Assembly (NCBI GenBank): GCA_039621445.1
Contig: CP154955.1
Span: 56,452,619-56,516,618, forward strand
From: Euglena gracilis
Lineage: Eukaryota > Euglenida > Euglenophyceae > Euglenales
DNA: 64,000 nt
Direction of reading: 5' to 3'
This document shows positions 10,213 to 20,459 of the stretch, in pieces; positions within the stretch are counted from its first letter, which is position 1, and each line of letters opens with the position of its first letter. Made by a program: the position numbers and the translations under genes. The notes under the pieces were generated by a model, which was not told the origin of the DNA, did not search any database, and was given only the letters and a program-made list of their open reading frames with translations.

Positions 10213-10266
10213 GTGGCAATTGCATCCAATTACAATCAAGTATTGAATTTGGAATTTCAATTGCAA

Positions 10267-12378
10267 ATGGAAGATCAACAAAACAATCAATCATTTGAAG
10301 AAGGTGAGGTTTGTCTTCCCCCCACCTCATCTGTGGGAAAAGGGGCAGGGGGGTGGGACTCTTCAACTCAGGCAACCACTGGCCAAATTTCACCCCAAAA
10401 CCCCCTTTTTGGCCCAGAAACTGTGAGAAATGACACCCAGGGGGGGGTGTTGGCTCTCACTGGTTCAACTGAGCAGGGAGGGGTTGAAACCCCAAAGACA
10501 CCCCCCTTGGAGATCCCAGTGACACCCCCCTCAGGGGTCGGGGAGGGTCCACTGGGAAGTTTCTCCTTGGAAATGATGGCCCAGTTTCGGCCACAGGGGG
10601 GTGCAGAATGGGAAAAAATTTCCGACACAAGTCGGCTCGAGGAGCCAAAAAACGATCCTACGCCGGAAACTGGCCCGGGGCGGGGGTTTCCGCTTCACCC
10701 CAGTGCTGCCGGGGGACATGGCAGCACGGGTGTGAAACATGGTAAGCAGAGGTTTTTCCTCCAGCCTTCAGTCGGATTTTTTGGGTTGGAAATCCCTGCT
10801 CAGAATGTTTTCTTTGATGATCAGCCATTGGCCCAATCTCAGATGGCAAATCTGACGATTGGAGTTTCGGGGAACAGGGAGTTGGGACCCGAAACCAGTT
10901 TGGCTGAACTCAGAACCCCCACAAATATGGGACAGATGTTGGAATTTCAGGGTGGGGATGGCCAGGTTGTCATTTCCAACCAACCGTGTTTTCCAGAGCC
11001 TTTTTCAGGGGTTTTGCCTTTGCAAAATATGGGGTACGGTTTTGTGCTGCCTGAGTTGCAACCTCTCCCAGACTTTTCATGGGTGCAAAATTTAGGGAAT
11101 CTGCCATCATTACCCGCTTTTGCATTGCCTTTGCCTCCAGCTCAACCAGTTTCTTCAACACCAGCCCAAGAGCCGGTGGCACTTTTGCAGTTTTCCCAAC
11201 CGTCCCAGGTAGATGGGCTGGCGAAGGAAACGGCAAGTGCCTCGGCAGGGCAGGGGGGTGATAACCCCAGCCCAGTTTTCTTTGAAAAGCAAGCACAGGG
11301 CCATGTGCTGGGCTTAAACAATAATAATAACTGGGACAGCAACGAGCGGGTCAGAGCAGAAGTGGAGCAGGCAGAGGAAAACCCGAAGGACCACGCCAGC
11401 TCTACTTCTACTCGGCGACCCCGAACACCAGCTTCATCACCAGGTAGTGATGAAGTTCAGCAAAAACGGCTGCACCGTGAGGTTGATCACGGTCAGCCAG
11501 CAGCTGCTGCAGCCCCCCAGCCTCCTCATATTTTCATCGAGGGGGGTGAGGAGGAGGTCCAACCCCCAGCCTATGAAAGTTCTGAAGCCACCCCCAGGGG
11601 GGATTCACAAAATCAGGGATTTGAAGACCCCTGGGGGCAATTTTTACAAAGTAACAGAGACCTCCAGTGGACTGTGCAGCACCTGACTTTTCGGGTTTTG
11701 GCTTTGGAAAAAGCCAACGAAGAGTGGGTTCTGCAACAGCAGCAGCAGCAGCAGCAACAACCCCCCGCTGTCGACATCCACCTGGTGGAGCACATGGCTG
11801 CACGAATCGAAGAAACGGCCAGGGCTGACTGCCTCCATATTTTTGAACTTTTTGAGAAAAAATGTGAGGCCCAGGTGCAAATTTCTGTGCAAAAAATTGA
11901 CGCACAGGCACTTGAACTTTTTGTCGGGCAGGAAAAAAGTTTTGAGGAAAAACTGGCCCAGCAGTTTTCTTCGAGCCGTGATCAGTTTTTGGCCCTGAGG
12001 CAGGAATTTTTACGAATTTTGGACAGCCTGCCACAGGAAATTTTTAAGCAGGTGCAAAATCAGGTGGCTGCCTTACCAATTAAGGATCTCGTGCTTGAAA
12101 ATTTTCAGCGGTTTGCTGAGAATTTTAAAGCCGCCCAGCCAGCTCAGGGGGGGGAGGCAGAAACTCTCCAGGAGCTGGCCGTTGTCGCTGCCAAAATCGT
12201 TGAAGTTCAGGCTGACCTGGTATCGCTGCGTAGTACGGTACAGGGCCAGGCTCAGCAGCTCCAGCAGTTCGCTGATTATGTTCGCCAGCTGGGTGAGCAA
12301 AATTCAGCAATGAATACAGCCCTCCATGGTTTTGGTGGGGGTATTCAGAACTGCACCAGAATATTTCAGATGAAGTAG
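10267..12378 (+). CDS. gag: Gag of an LTR retrotransposon, first reading frame
   Basis: Starts at the first ATG of the frame (10267; upstream in-frame codons back to 10213 have no ATG). The N-terminal half is a long Pro/Gly/Gln-rich, probably disordered region. From about 11640 the sequence becomes strongly helical and coiled-coil-like, with a run of nine or so Gln codons at about 11733-11759. The frame ends in TAG at 12376-12378, but coiled-coil coding continues without a gap in the -1 frame, starting at a G-run near 12338-12346. This is a frameshift in an otherwise continuous protein. The sequence does not look like a canonical -1 slippery heptamer, so mutation or assembly error is more likely than programmed shifting. 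Confidence 0.6.
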   Translation: MEDQQNNQSFEEGEVCLPPTSSVGKGAGGWDSSTQATTGQISPQNPLFGPETVRNDTQGGVLALTGSTEQGGVETPKTPPLEIPVTPPSGVGEGPLGSFSLEMMAQFRPQGGAEWEKISDTSRLEEPKNDPTPETGPGRGFPLHPSAAGGHGSTGVKHGKQRFFLQPSVGFFGLEIPAQNVFFDDQPLAQSQMANLTIGVSGNRELGPETSLAELRTPTNMGQMLEFQGGDGQVVISNQPCFPEPFSGVLPLQNMGYGFVLPELQPLPDFSWVQNLGNLPSLPAFALPLPPAQPVSSTPAQEPVALLQFSQPSQVDGLAKETASASAGQGGDNPSPVFFEKQAQGHVLGLNNNNNWDSNERVRAEVEQAEENPKDHASSTSTRRPRTPASSPGSDEVQQKRLHREVDHGQPAAAAAPQPPHIFIEGGEEEVQPPAYESSEATPRGDSQNQGFEDPWGQFLQSNRDLQWTVQHLTFRVLALEKANEEWVLQQQQQQQQQPPAVDIHLVEHMAARIEETARADCLHIFELFEKKCEAQVQISVQKIDAQALELFVGQEKSFEEKLAQQFSSSRDQFLALRQEFLRILDSLPQEIFKQVQNQVAALPIKDLVLENFQRFAENFKAAQPAQGGEAETLQELAVVAAKIVEVQADLVSLRSTVQGQAQQLQQFADYVRQLGEQNSAMNTALHGFGGGIQNCTRIFQMK

Positions 12379-13790
12379 GGAAACGACACTCAGAAATGCA
12401 AAAACTGTTGACGGATTGTCAGCAGAATTTTCAGAGTGTTTATCAGCAGATTTTTTCCCAGGAGAAAAAACTTGGTGGGCTGGTGGAGGAAATAAGGCAG
12501 GGACTTGCAAAAGTTGGGGGGAACACTTTCGAGTTGCAGAAAGTGTTGCAGGATTTACAAAAAAATGGACCCGTACACCCAACTGCAGAACCGAGAGGAG
12601 TTTTGCAGAAAATTTCTGACATGTGGTGGCTGCGGCAGGGCAGCCAGCAGCCCCTACACCCAGTGGAGCTGCCACAGCCTGGGCAGCAGCTGGCCCAGCA
12701 GCCCGTCGTCCCGCTAGCCCAGCAGCCTGGCCAGCCAGCAGGCCAGTCGCAGCCTGCTCACGGGCTGCCAAGGGGGCTGGGCCTGCCGTCGGCTGGACAG
12801 CAGCAGCCCCTGGGGCAGCCTTCCAGCTCACTGGCCAGCACGGTGCCCAGTGCTGACCCAGCATTTTCAGATCAGATTATTTCTCAACATAAATCTGCAG
12901 GTTCAAACATTTCCCCTCCCTTAGTTATTGAGGGGGGATTTGTTTTGGAGGACACACAAGATACGGCAGTGGTTTCTTCTGTGTCATTGTGTGTCCCCCC
13001 ACATGTTTCTGCAGCCCCTGCTTTCTCGATTAGGCCCATCGGGACAGGGGGGGCTGCAGCCAACCCAGGTAACGGGTTGGGTTTTCCTTTTATCGGTGAC
13101 CCAGTAGCTTTTGAAATTTTGCAGGGAGGTGCCAAGCCCTATTTTGATGAATCGGGCAGCATTTCTTGGCAAGATTTTGAAGTAGATTGGAATCTTTACT
13201 GGGACAGGTTGACATCAGGGAAACCGTATTCTGATTTGCAAAAGCTGCAGGTTTTTGAGGCATGTTTAGGACCCAGATTAAGGGAGGAAATCAGGCTCTA
13301 TCGGTTGAATGGAGCTAAATTAAGTTACCCCACCATATTAGCCCAATTCCAGAACCGTTATGCCTCGAGTAAGGGGCTAACGGCTCGGAAAATATGGCAG
13401 GAGGTAACTATGGTAAACGAAGGAAAAATTACCCGGGCTGATCTGCAAGAATTTTGGATTAAATTTTGCAGTGCCTGGCACCATGTAAAGGATGCCACAG
13501 CCGGGGAGGCTCGGAGATTATTTTTGGAAAGAATTCCTCCTTTTTTAAGCAAGTTTTGCATAGAAGAGGAGGATAACCGAGCCCGTAAACAACCCATTGT
13601 CAGGCTCACAGGGATACCAAATCCCACGGTGGATGGGATTAAAAGGAGTGTGAGCCAGATCACTGGGGGGATTGATCCACGGAAAGTGGTTATCAAAAAC
13701 CCTGGTGCCATTTGCCTTATTTATTTCAGTTCTTCGGAGGAGGCACTGAAATTAACAGCCGTAAATGGAAGGAAATTGCAGGGAATGGCT
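12340..13790 (+). CDS. gag: Gag, second frame: coiled coil, capsid-like and RRM-like domain
   Basis: Continues the Gag of the preceding entry in the -1 frame. After a Gln/Pro-rich spacer, a capsid-type helical domain is seen at about 13150-13560 (SWQDFEVDWNLYWDRL, LREEIRLYRLNGAKLSY, ADLQEFWIKFCSAWHHV). It compares with FFRDWEYYWAL in the chromovirus Gag at 47.5 kb, so it belongs to the Ty3/gypsy retrotransposon-gag class. The final segment (13590-13785) has beta-alpha-beta-beta-alpha-beta order (IVRLTGIP, then AICLIYFSSSEEALKL and VNGRKLQG), an RRM-like fold in the position where a zinc knuckle would be expected. Homology stops at about 13790, where a palindromic repeat cluster begins. No pol follows, so the element is truncated. 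Confidence 0.65.
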
Positions 13791-13799
13791 CCCGGACCT

Positions 13800-13995
13800 G
13801 GCCTGGGGGGGGGGGGTAGTGGGCCGACCCTAGGGTCGGCCCAATACGACCCTAGGGTCGCTAGGGTCGCTAAAGTCGTTAAGGTCGACCCCCCCCCCAG
13901 GCTGTGGAGTGGGCCGACCCTAGGGTCGCCCGTCCTAGGGTCGTGGGCCGACCCTAGGGTCGACCCCAGGGTCGGCCCACCCCACGACCTCGCCC
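13800..13995. repeat. Cluster of CGACCCTAGGGTCG palindromes
   Basis: The perfect palindrome CGACCCTAGGGTCG and close variants recur at least four times within about 190 bp, linked by GGGCCGACC and GGTCGACC arms, so the region can fold into several alternative hairpins. It marks the exact point where the gag coding sequence ends. Confidence 0.8.
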
Positions 13996-14039
13996 CCCCC
14001 CCAAAAAAAAATGTGGAGAATTTTTTTTACCCATTTAAA

Positions 14040-16392
14040 CAGGAATTCAAGTTGGACTTGAGGTTGGACTTGAGGTCGTTTTGGGGGGCAAGTCCCTTGT
14101 GTTTTGAAATTGTTTTGGGGGCAAATCCCTTGTGTTGTCCAACTGATCGAGGGCCCGAAAATAATAAAATCCCTTGTGTCTCCAAGTCGTTTTGGGGGGC
14201 AAATCCCTTGTGTTGTTCAACCGATCGAGGGCCCCAAAATAATAAAATCCCTTGTGTCTCCAAGTCGTTTTGGGGGGCAAATCCCTTGTGGTTCCAAATC
14301 GTTTTGGGGGTAAATCCGTTGTGTTGTTCAACCGATCGAGGGCCCCAAAATAGTAAAATCCCTTGTGTCTCCAAGTCGTTTTGGGGGGCAAGTCCCTTGT
14401 GTTGTTCAACCGATCGAGGGCCCCAAAATACTAAAATCCCTTGTGTCTCCAAGTCGTTTTGGGGGTCGTTTCGGACGGAACCGGCGTTTGGAACGCCGGG
14501 CTTTGGACAGAACCGGCGTCCGACACCTCTTTTTTGTAGTAGTGTTGTCCAACTGATCGAGGGCCCAAAATAAAAAAAACCCCTTGTGTCTCCAAGTCGT
14601 TTTGGGGGGCAAATCCCTTGTGTTGTTCAACCGATCGAGGGCCCCAAAATAATAAAATCCCTTGTGTCTCCAAGTCGTTTGGGGGGGCAAATCCCTTGTG
14701 TTTCCAAATCGTTTTGGGGGGGCAAATCCCTTGTGTTGTTCAACCGATCGAGGGCCCCAAAATAATAAAATCCCTTGTGTCTCCAAGTCGTTTTGGGGGG
14801 CAAATCCCTTGTGTTTTGAAATTGTTTTGGGGGCAAATCCCTTGTGTTGTCCAACTGATCGAGGGACCGAAAATAATAAAATCTCTTGTGTTTCCAAGTC
14901 GTTTTGGGGGGCAAATCCCTTGTGTTTCCAAGTCGTTTTGGGCGGAAAATCCCTTGTGTTGTCCAACCGATCGAGGGCCCCAAAATAATAAAAATCCCTT
15001 GTGTCTCCAAGTCGTTTTGGGGGGCAAATCCCTTGTGGTTCCAAATCGTTTTGGGCGGCAAATCCCTTGTGTTGTTCAACCGATCGAGGGCCCCAAAATA
15101 ATAAAATCCCTTGTGTCTCCAAGTCGTTTTGGGGGGCAAATCCCTTGTGTTTCCAAGTCGTTTTGGCGGGGAAATCCCTTATGTTGTCCAACCGATCGAG
15201 GGCCCCAAAATAATAAAAATCCCTTGTGTCTCCAAGTCGTTTTGGGGGGCAAATTCCTTGTGTTGCCAAGTCGTTTTGGGCGGCAAATCCCTTGTGTTGT
15301 TCAACCGATCGAGGGCCCCAAAATAATAAAATCCCTTGTGTGTCCAAGTCGTTTTGGGGGGCAAATCCCTTGTGTTTCCAAGTCGTTTTGGGGGGCAAAT
15401 CCCTTGTGTTTCCAAGTCGTTTTGGGGGGAAAATCACTTGTGTTGTCCAACCGATCGAGGGCCCCAAAATAATAAAAATCCCTTGTGTCTCCAAGTCGTT
15501 TTGGGGGGCAAATCCCTTGTGTTGCCAAGTCGTTTTCGGCGGCAAATCCCTTGTGTTGTTCAACCAACCGAGGGCCCCAAAATAATAAAATCCCTTGTGT
15601 CTCCAAGTCGTTTTGGGGGGCAAATCCCTTGTGGTTCCAAATCGTTTTGGGGGGCAAATCCGTTGTGTTGTTCAATTGATCGAGGGCCCCAAAATAATAA
15701 AATCCCTTGTGTCTCCAAGTCGTTTTGGGGGGCAAGTCCCTTGTGTCTCCAAGTCGTTTTGGGGGGGCAAATCCCTTGTGTTCTTCAACTAATCGAGGGC
15801 CCAAAATAAAAATAAAACCCTTGTGTCTCCAAGTCGTTTTGGGGGGCAAATCCCTTGTGTTGTTCAACCGATCGAGGGCCCCAAAATAATAAAATCCCTT
15901 GTGTCTCCAAGTCGTTTTGGGGGGCAAATCTCTTGTGTCTCCAAGTCGTTTTGGGGGGCAAATCCCTTGTGTTCTTCAACTAATCGAGGGCCCAAAATAA
16001 AAATAAAACCCTTGTGTCTCCAAGTCGTTTTGGGGGGCAAATCCCTTGTGTTGTTCAACCGATCGAGGGCCCCAAAATAATAAAATCCCTTGTGTCTCCA
16101 AGTCGTTTTGGGGGGCAAATCTCTTGTGTCTCCAAGTCGTTTTGGGGGGCAAATCCCTTGTGTTGTCCAACTGATCGAGGGCCCAAAATAAAAAAACCCC
16201 TTGTGTCTCCAAGTCGTTTTGGGGGGCAAATCCCTTGTGTTGTTCAACCGATCGAGGGCCCCAAAATAATAAAATCCCTTGTGTCTCCAAGTCGTTTGGG
16301 GGGGCAAATCCCTTGTGGTTCCAAATCGTTTTGGGGGTAAATCCGTTGTGTTGTTCAATTGATCGAGGGCCCATAAATAACAAAATCCCTTG
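14040..16392. repeat. 2.3-kb satellite made of two alternating modules (34 + 44 bp)
   Basis: Tandem array of two modules sharing the start ATCCCTTGTG. Module A contains TCTCCAAGTCGTTTTGGGGG (about 34 bp); module B contains CAACCGATCGAGGGCCCC and an AT-rich end (about 44 bp). The modules occur in irregular order, often A-A-B. A+B is 78 bp, a multiple of three, and stops are rare, so several frames on both strands stay open for hundreds of codons. A different sequence with a CCGGCGT/ACGCC inverted motif is embedded at about 14466-14530. The array ends abruptly at about 16392 against a minus-strand coding island. Confidence 0.9.
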
Positions 16393-16394
16393 TG

Positions 16395-16890
16395 CATGGT
16401 CGAGACCCACCAGCAAATAGCCAAGGTTCACACATGCCTCCTCCACCCGATCAGCGGGGAGCTCGCGAGCTAGGGCATCACACCGGCGTAGCTCATCAGC
16501 AAACGCCTTGTGCTTGTGCATATCGGGTAGCGGTGGGCTGTGGAGAGTTGGGGCTTGTCGAGGGAGACGTTCAGGAAGTGGCCGGGGACGCTGCAAGGCC
16601 ACCATTTGGGACATGGTGCGGGTTGGAGTGGGACGGATGGGGGTGGGGAGGGGGAGGGGTCTGGGGGTTTCAGCTGGGCCGTGGGGTCTGGCTGGGGGTC
16701 GCTGGTACGGGGAAGATAAGCTTCTCTCCACCAGCGACGGCAGGGACAGATCGGGGCCGCCGGCCTCTGAAGTGACCAATGGGAGCTGGGGTAGGTGTGG
16801 GGATGGCGGTGGAGATGGCATTGCAATTCCCGGGGGTGCAGTGTCTCGGTATGTTGGTCGATTGACGCCCGAATCCTCGTTTGGGGACAC
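16395..16890 (-). CDS. Putative exon, Pro-rich then helical
   Basis: From a minus-strand ATG at 16890 the frame gives a Pro/Ser-rich segment. It ends in a well-formed helical block, KAFADELRRCDALARELPAD and VEEACVNLGYLLVGLDHA. The frame then runs directly into the satellite, where it stays open. The product is not recognised. It shares strand and style with the islands at 17.1-22.3 kb and may be a 5' exon of the LINE-like gene or of a separate gene. Confidence 0.45.
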
Positions 16891-17148
16891 GACAGTGACA
16901 TCCCGAGAGTTGTCAGACGCCCCAACAGCAGGAGGCAGCAGGGCGCTACATACAGGATTTGCATTGACTTGAGACCAGGGGAGGATGCTGTGCGAATTGT
17001 CCCCGAGGATTACTTATCTCCCTGGGGGGCTAGGGCAGCCTTGCTGGTAGATTTTGGGGGGGTACAAAAAAAACTTCTTTCCTTGACCTTGCAATATACA
17101 CCTCTGGAGTTTTTTTTAAAAAAAATATTATTTGGAGTATCACACTTG

Positions 17149-17570
17149 TCATAGTAGTTGACGGCAATACATGAGTGGGGGACTAAAACCCCAATCTTTC
17201 ATATTTGGGGGCCCAAAGTTCCTAGACACTGTTACGCGGATACAAAGCGCTCTGTTTGTGGGGTGAACGGTGTTCTCAGGGTCCAAAGTACATGATGGGA
17301 GGTCGGCCGGGAGCAGCTCGGTGGAGGGGTGTGGTGTCCTCTCAGGGGTGGTGAGGTGCTTGGGGATGGTGGTCTGTAGCCCGCGACGGTGGGGTGCAAT
17401 GGGCTTGTGCAGGGCCACGGCTGCTCCTCGAAGTGTTGTGACGGGGACGGGCAGGTCTGCCAGCTTGCCTTCCCCATCAAGACATGGTGCCCATGACACG
17501 GCTAAACCGTTGTGGGAGGCGTATGCCAGATATTCAGCGTACCGAGGCAGCCCAAGAGTGTATTGGGTTG
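17149..17570 (-). CDS. Putative exon, unknown function
   Basis: The minus strand reads PRYAEYLAYASHNGLAVSWA, CLDGEGKLADLPVPVTTLRG and AAVALHKPIAPHRRGLQ, continuing to about 17250 in a Pro/Thr-rich tail. Composition is strongly protein-like across more than 100 codons. The upstream boundary is a C-rich tract at about 17570-17580. No family is recognised. Confidence 0.45.
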
Positions 17571-17699
17571 GGGGGGCTGGGTTAAGGGGGTAGTGCTAGA
17601 GTTGTGTTTTGTTTCGTGCCTTTTTTCCCCAAAGTGGAGATAGTATAGACCAACTTTCCCAAACTGAAGAACGCCGTCTGAAAATAGAGAGAAGGGGGA

Positions 17700-18124
17700 A
17701 GTGCTCCAGTCACATGCAATAGTGGGAGGGGGGGGGCAAGTAAATCACTCGTGGGCTTGTAAAACCATAGGATGGCCATGGTTTTGTCATTCTTTGGGGC
17801 GGGGATGGCCTGGCCTGAGAGGAAGCCCAGGACGGCCCTTCGGTCAGCCCGCGCCGCCAAGTTTAGCTTCTCCGCCCCTGGAACCCACTGGTAATGACCT
17901 ATGACGGCAGCTAGCAGGGCATCGCAAGCCTCGTCGTCCTGGGCACTCCCGCGCAGCTCCCTGGCCAGTTGCTCCACAGGTACCCAGAGGTACTCCGGGT
18001 ACATCGACTGCAGCAGCTCCAGGTCAGGCTTCCTCAGGTTCCCCCTCAGGACGCTAAACCACAACCCGAAGCTTCTGCTGGCACAGATGTGGTCCCAATC
18101 ATGGCGGGGAATCAGAACCTCCAT
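17700..18124 (-). CDS. Putative exon, helical, unknown function
   Basis: The minus strand reads VLIPRHDWDHICASRSFGLW, LELLQSMYPEYLWVPVEQLA, DDEACDALLAAVIGHYQWVP and RRAVLGFLSGQAIPAPKND. It could begin at ATG 18124 or after the AG just inside it. The coding signal fades after about 17780, so the 3' end of the exon is probably there. Family not recognised. Confidence 0.5.
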
Positions 18125-18439
18125 CCGCCGTTGTTTGGAACGTATAAATTTAAGGGATCAGCAGTTTCCCACGGAGATTGAGTCGCATTGTCAAGAGTAT
18201 CAGAACTTCCTACTATTACATTGCCCCGTTGTGGTGAGGACCTGTTGGGTTTAATCTGGGAACAGAGCTCAGAAATAGTTGGATTCTGTGGGGTGTAGCT
18301 CGCTAAATTTCATACTTTCGATATCGATTCGCCCGCAGTCATTATCCATTGGGTTTCATTAACTGCACCGTACCGGGTATCAGGATTTGCTTCAACGTCA
18401 CGGAGACACATCTATGAGTGAGAACGCTGCCTCCTACTC

Positions 18440-18651
18440 TTACTCCGGGAACTTCGGCAAGTGTCGGACCGTGGACGACGACAGCAGTGAGGTGTTGATC
18501 CTCGGCCAAGCCCAGGCGGGTGACGGCAGAGACGAGGTGCCCGTATTCTTCCATCATCGCCTGCTGCTCCAGCGGGGCCAGCCTCCGAAAGTCGTCCGGT
18601 TCCTGCAAGCTGGGGGCCTACTGTTGTGGTAACAAGCGGCACCATTATCAT
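18440..18651 (-). CDS. Putative exon ending at a GTAAGA donor
   Basis: The minus strand reads DDFRRLAPLEQQAMMEEYGH, LVSAVTRLGLAEDQHLTAVV and VHGPTLAEVPG. Immediately after PG is GTAAGA, a good 5' splice site, so the exon probably stops near 18440 although the frame stays open further. No domain is recognised. Confidence 0.5.
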
Positions 18652-18843
18652 ATTTAGCAGCGTTCGCCAACCTGTTTGAGAGCAGATGCTAGAACGAATT
18701 TTTGACAGATACTGGCTGTCTTTTTTTTTTTACCCACACACGTGGTTGGGGGTTGGGGGACAGTGCTCATCTGTTGCACGGTTCATGTCGAACACCTGAA
18801 ATGTCTTGATGGAGCAGATAACCAGGGTAAATCCCAACTCTGT

Positions 18844-19068
18844 TCAACCTACTACGAAAATGACTGGCCGACAGCTTGGGACCTGTCCTGCTCCGGGGTG
18901 AGGAAGCTCTCCTTGGATCAGTGAGGGATCCAAATCCACCGGGTTGGGCACTGGTGGTGTTGGGGATGATGCCTGCGGCAGGAACATGGCGAGCGAGTGG
19001 TACATGATGAACACCTCCCCGGAGGTGCTCAGGGAGGATTGGAGGACCCCATCACCGGACCATTCCAA
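18844..19068 (-). CDS. Putative small exon
   Basis: The minus-strand frame contains GDGVLQSSLSTSGEVFIMYH, SLAMFLPQA and a Pro-rich tail. It is short but protein-like and in the same orientation as its neighbours. Function unknown. Confidence 0.35.
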   Translation of the reverse strand: MEWSGDGVLQSSLSTSGEVFIMYHSLAMFLPQASSPTPPVPNPVDLDPSLIQGELPHPGAGQVPSCRPVIFVVG

Positions 19069-19539
19069 CCAGCAAAGAAAGTATTATCCCCAGGCCCTTG
19101 GGGAGAAAAAATGCGCCTTTCACTTTGTGACCGTATCTCAATTTTTTTTTTATACCTTGAGATCCCGTGCGAGGCAGAATGGCCAATGAGAATACTGGTG
19201 AGTTTACAGCCAAGATGAAAACGTGGGGAAAAAAAAAGAGGAGGTGGGTTTGCTGCAGTTTGTGGTGTTGTGAATGGCGTGTGAATATGTAGTGGTGTGT
19301 GTCATCGTTTATACACTGGCCATTCATCAATGGGGCGGTGCGTCATTGCTCTCGGCCAGCCGACCACCAAAGGATTTTGTGTTTTCTCAAAAGGTCCCAT
19401 GCCTACAGTTGACAGAGAGGTGGTTCGCTGCCGGGAAAGGGTGCGCACAACACGGTCACATGTCCTTGCTGTGGGTAGGTATTATGTTACACGGGCGGCC
19501 ATTCTAGCTGTGGTTGTTGGGGTTGAGTTCCTGGTAGTG

Positions 19540-19800
19540 GGGGGGGGCATTAGCTGTGTGTCTCGTAAGGAAAATCTGACCGCCTTGCTCGATGCTGTAG
19601 AGTGGGGGGGTGTTCCACGGAGCAACAACAAAGACTAGCATCATCATTGATGCATATGGCTTGGGGCCAGCGGCGGCCTGCTCTGCTGCACACCAAGGTG
19701 CCTCCGGTGGGTCCCGATCCTTCTCTATTAATGTCAAACTGTGCAGTGTGGGCACGATCCTCACAGTTTGCTGAAGGAGGTTCGGCCAGCTCGGAGTGGG
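19540..19800 (-). CDS. Putative small exon next to 55-bp minisatellite
   Basis: The minus strand reads VERWIEFHDTDPTPSWPNLL, QQTVRIVPTLHSLTLIEKDR and a short Ala/Pro-rich tail. The frame extends rightwards into the 55-bp tandem repeat. Because the repeat period is not a multiple of three, frame continuity there is not meaningful. Function unknown. Confidence 0.35.
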
Positions 19801-20075
19801 GTCGGTGTCGTGGAACTCGATCCATCTCTCAACAAGGGAGGAGCGGGAGGGTGGGGCCGGCGTTGTTGGGCTCGATCCACCTTTCAACGGGGGAGGGGCA
19901 GAAGGGTGGGGCCGGCGTTGTTGGGCTCGATCCACCTTTCAACGGGGGAGGGGCAGAAGGGTGGGGGTGGCGTTGTTGGGCTCGATCCACCTTTCAACAG
20001 GGGAGGGGCGGGAGGGCGGGGCCAGCGTCGTTGGTCTCTACCAACCGTTCCACTGGGGAGAGGCCGGGAGAGTGG
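19790..20075. repeat. 55-bp GC-rich minisatellite, 4-5 copies
   Basis: The block TTGTTGGGCTCGATCCACC recurs at 19863, 19918 and 19973, with degenerate copies on both sides, giving a 55-bp period. The unit includes a GGGAGGGGC stretch. Confidence 0.85.
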
Positions 20076-20171
20076 TGACAGGATTGGAGGCATAGGGGAT
20101 TTCAGGAACAGTTTCTTTCTGTAGTAAAAAGACCCGGGTGCCATCGCATGGTGCATTCTACACACTGGGTG

Positions 20172-20450
20172 GTGTTTGTGTGTGTGTCTGTGCGTGTGTG
20201 TGTGTGTGTGTGTATGTGTCGGTGTGTGGGAGTGTGGGTGTGTGCTGGCTTGTGTGGATGGGTGGGTGTGCAGCGTGGTCGTCATGCGTACCATTACGGT
20301 ACGTTAGCATGGTCTCCCACTATGAGGGTGACAGTGGCGCCTATGTCTGGGCGATTGTGAGATCCTTCCAAGGTTTTCACAGCATGTGTGTTTGGTTGTT
20401 CTTGTGTGTGTGTGTGTGTGTGTGTTGTTTTTTTTTTTTTGGCATAGCCC
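20172..20450. repeat. GT-rich microsatellites
   Basis: (GT)n-rich segments at 20172-20260 and 20395-20428, the latter followed by a T-run. No gene is seen in them. Confidence 0.85.
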
Positions 20451-20459
20451 CTGGCGGTT

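Noticed and set aside
14406-15623. 400-codon open frame on the minus strand
   Set aside because: It lies wholly in the 78-bp satellite; all three frames are open there and the peptide is only the repeat unit over and over.
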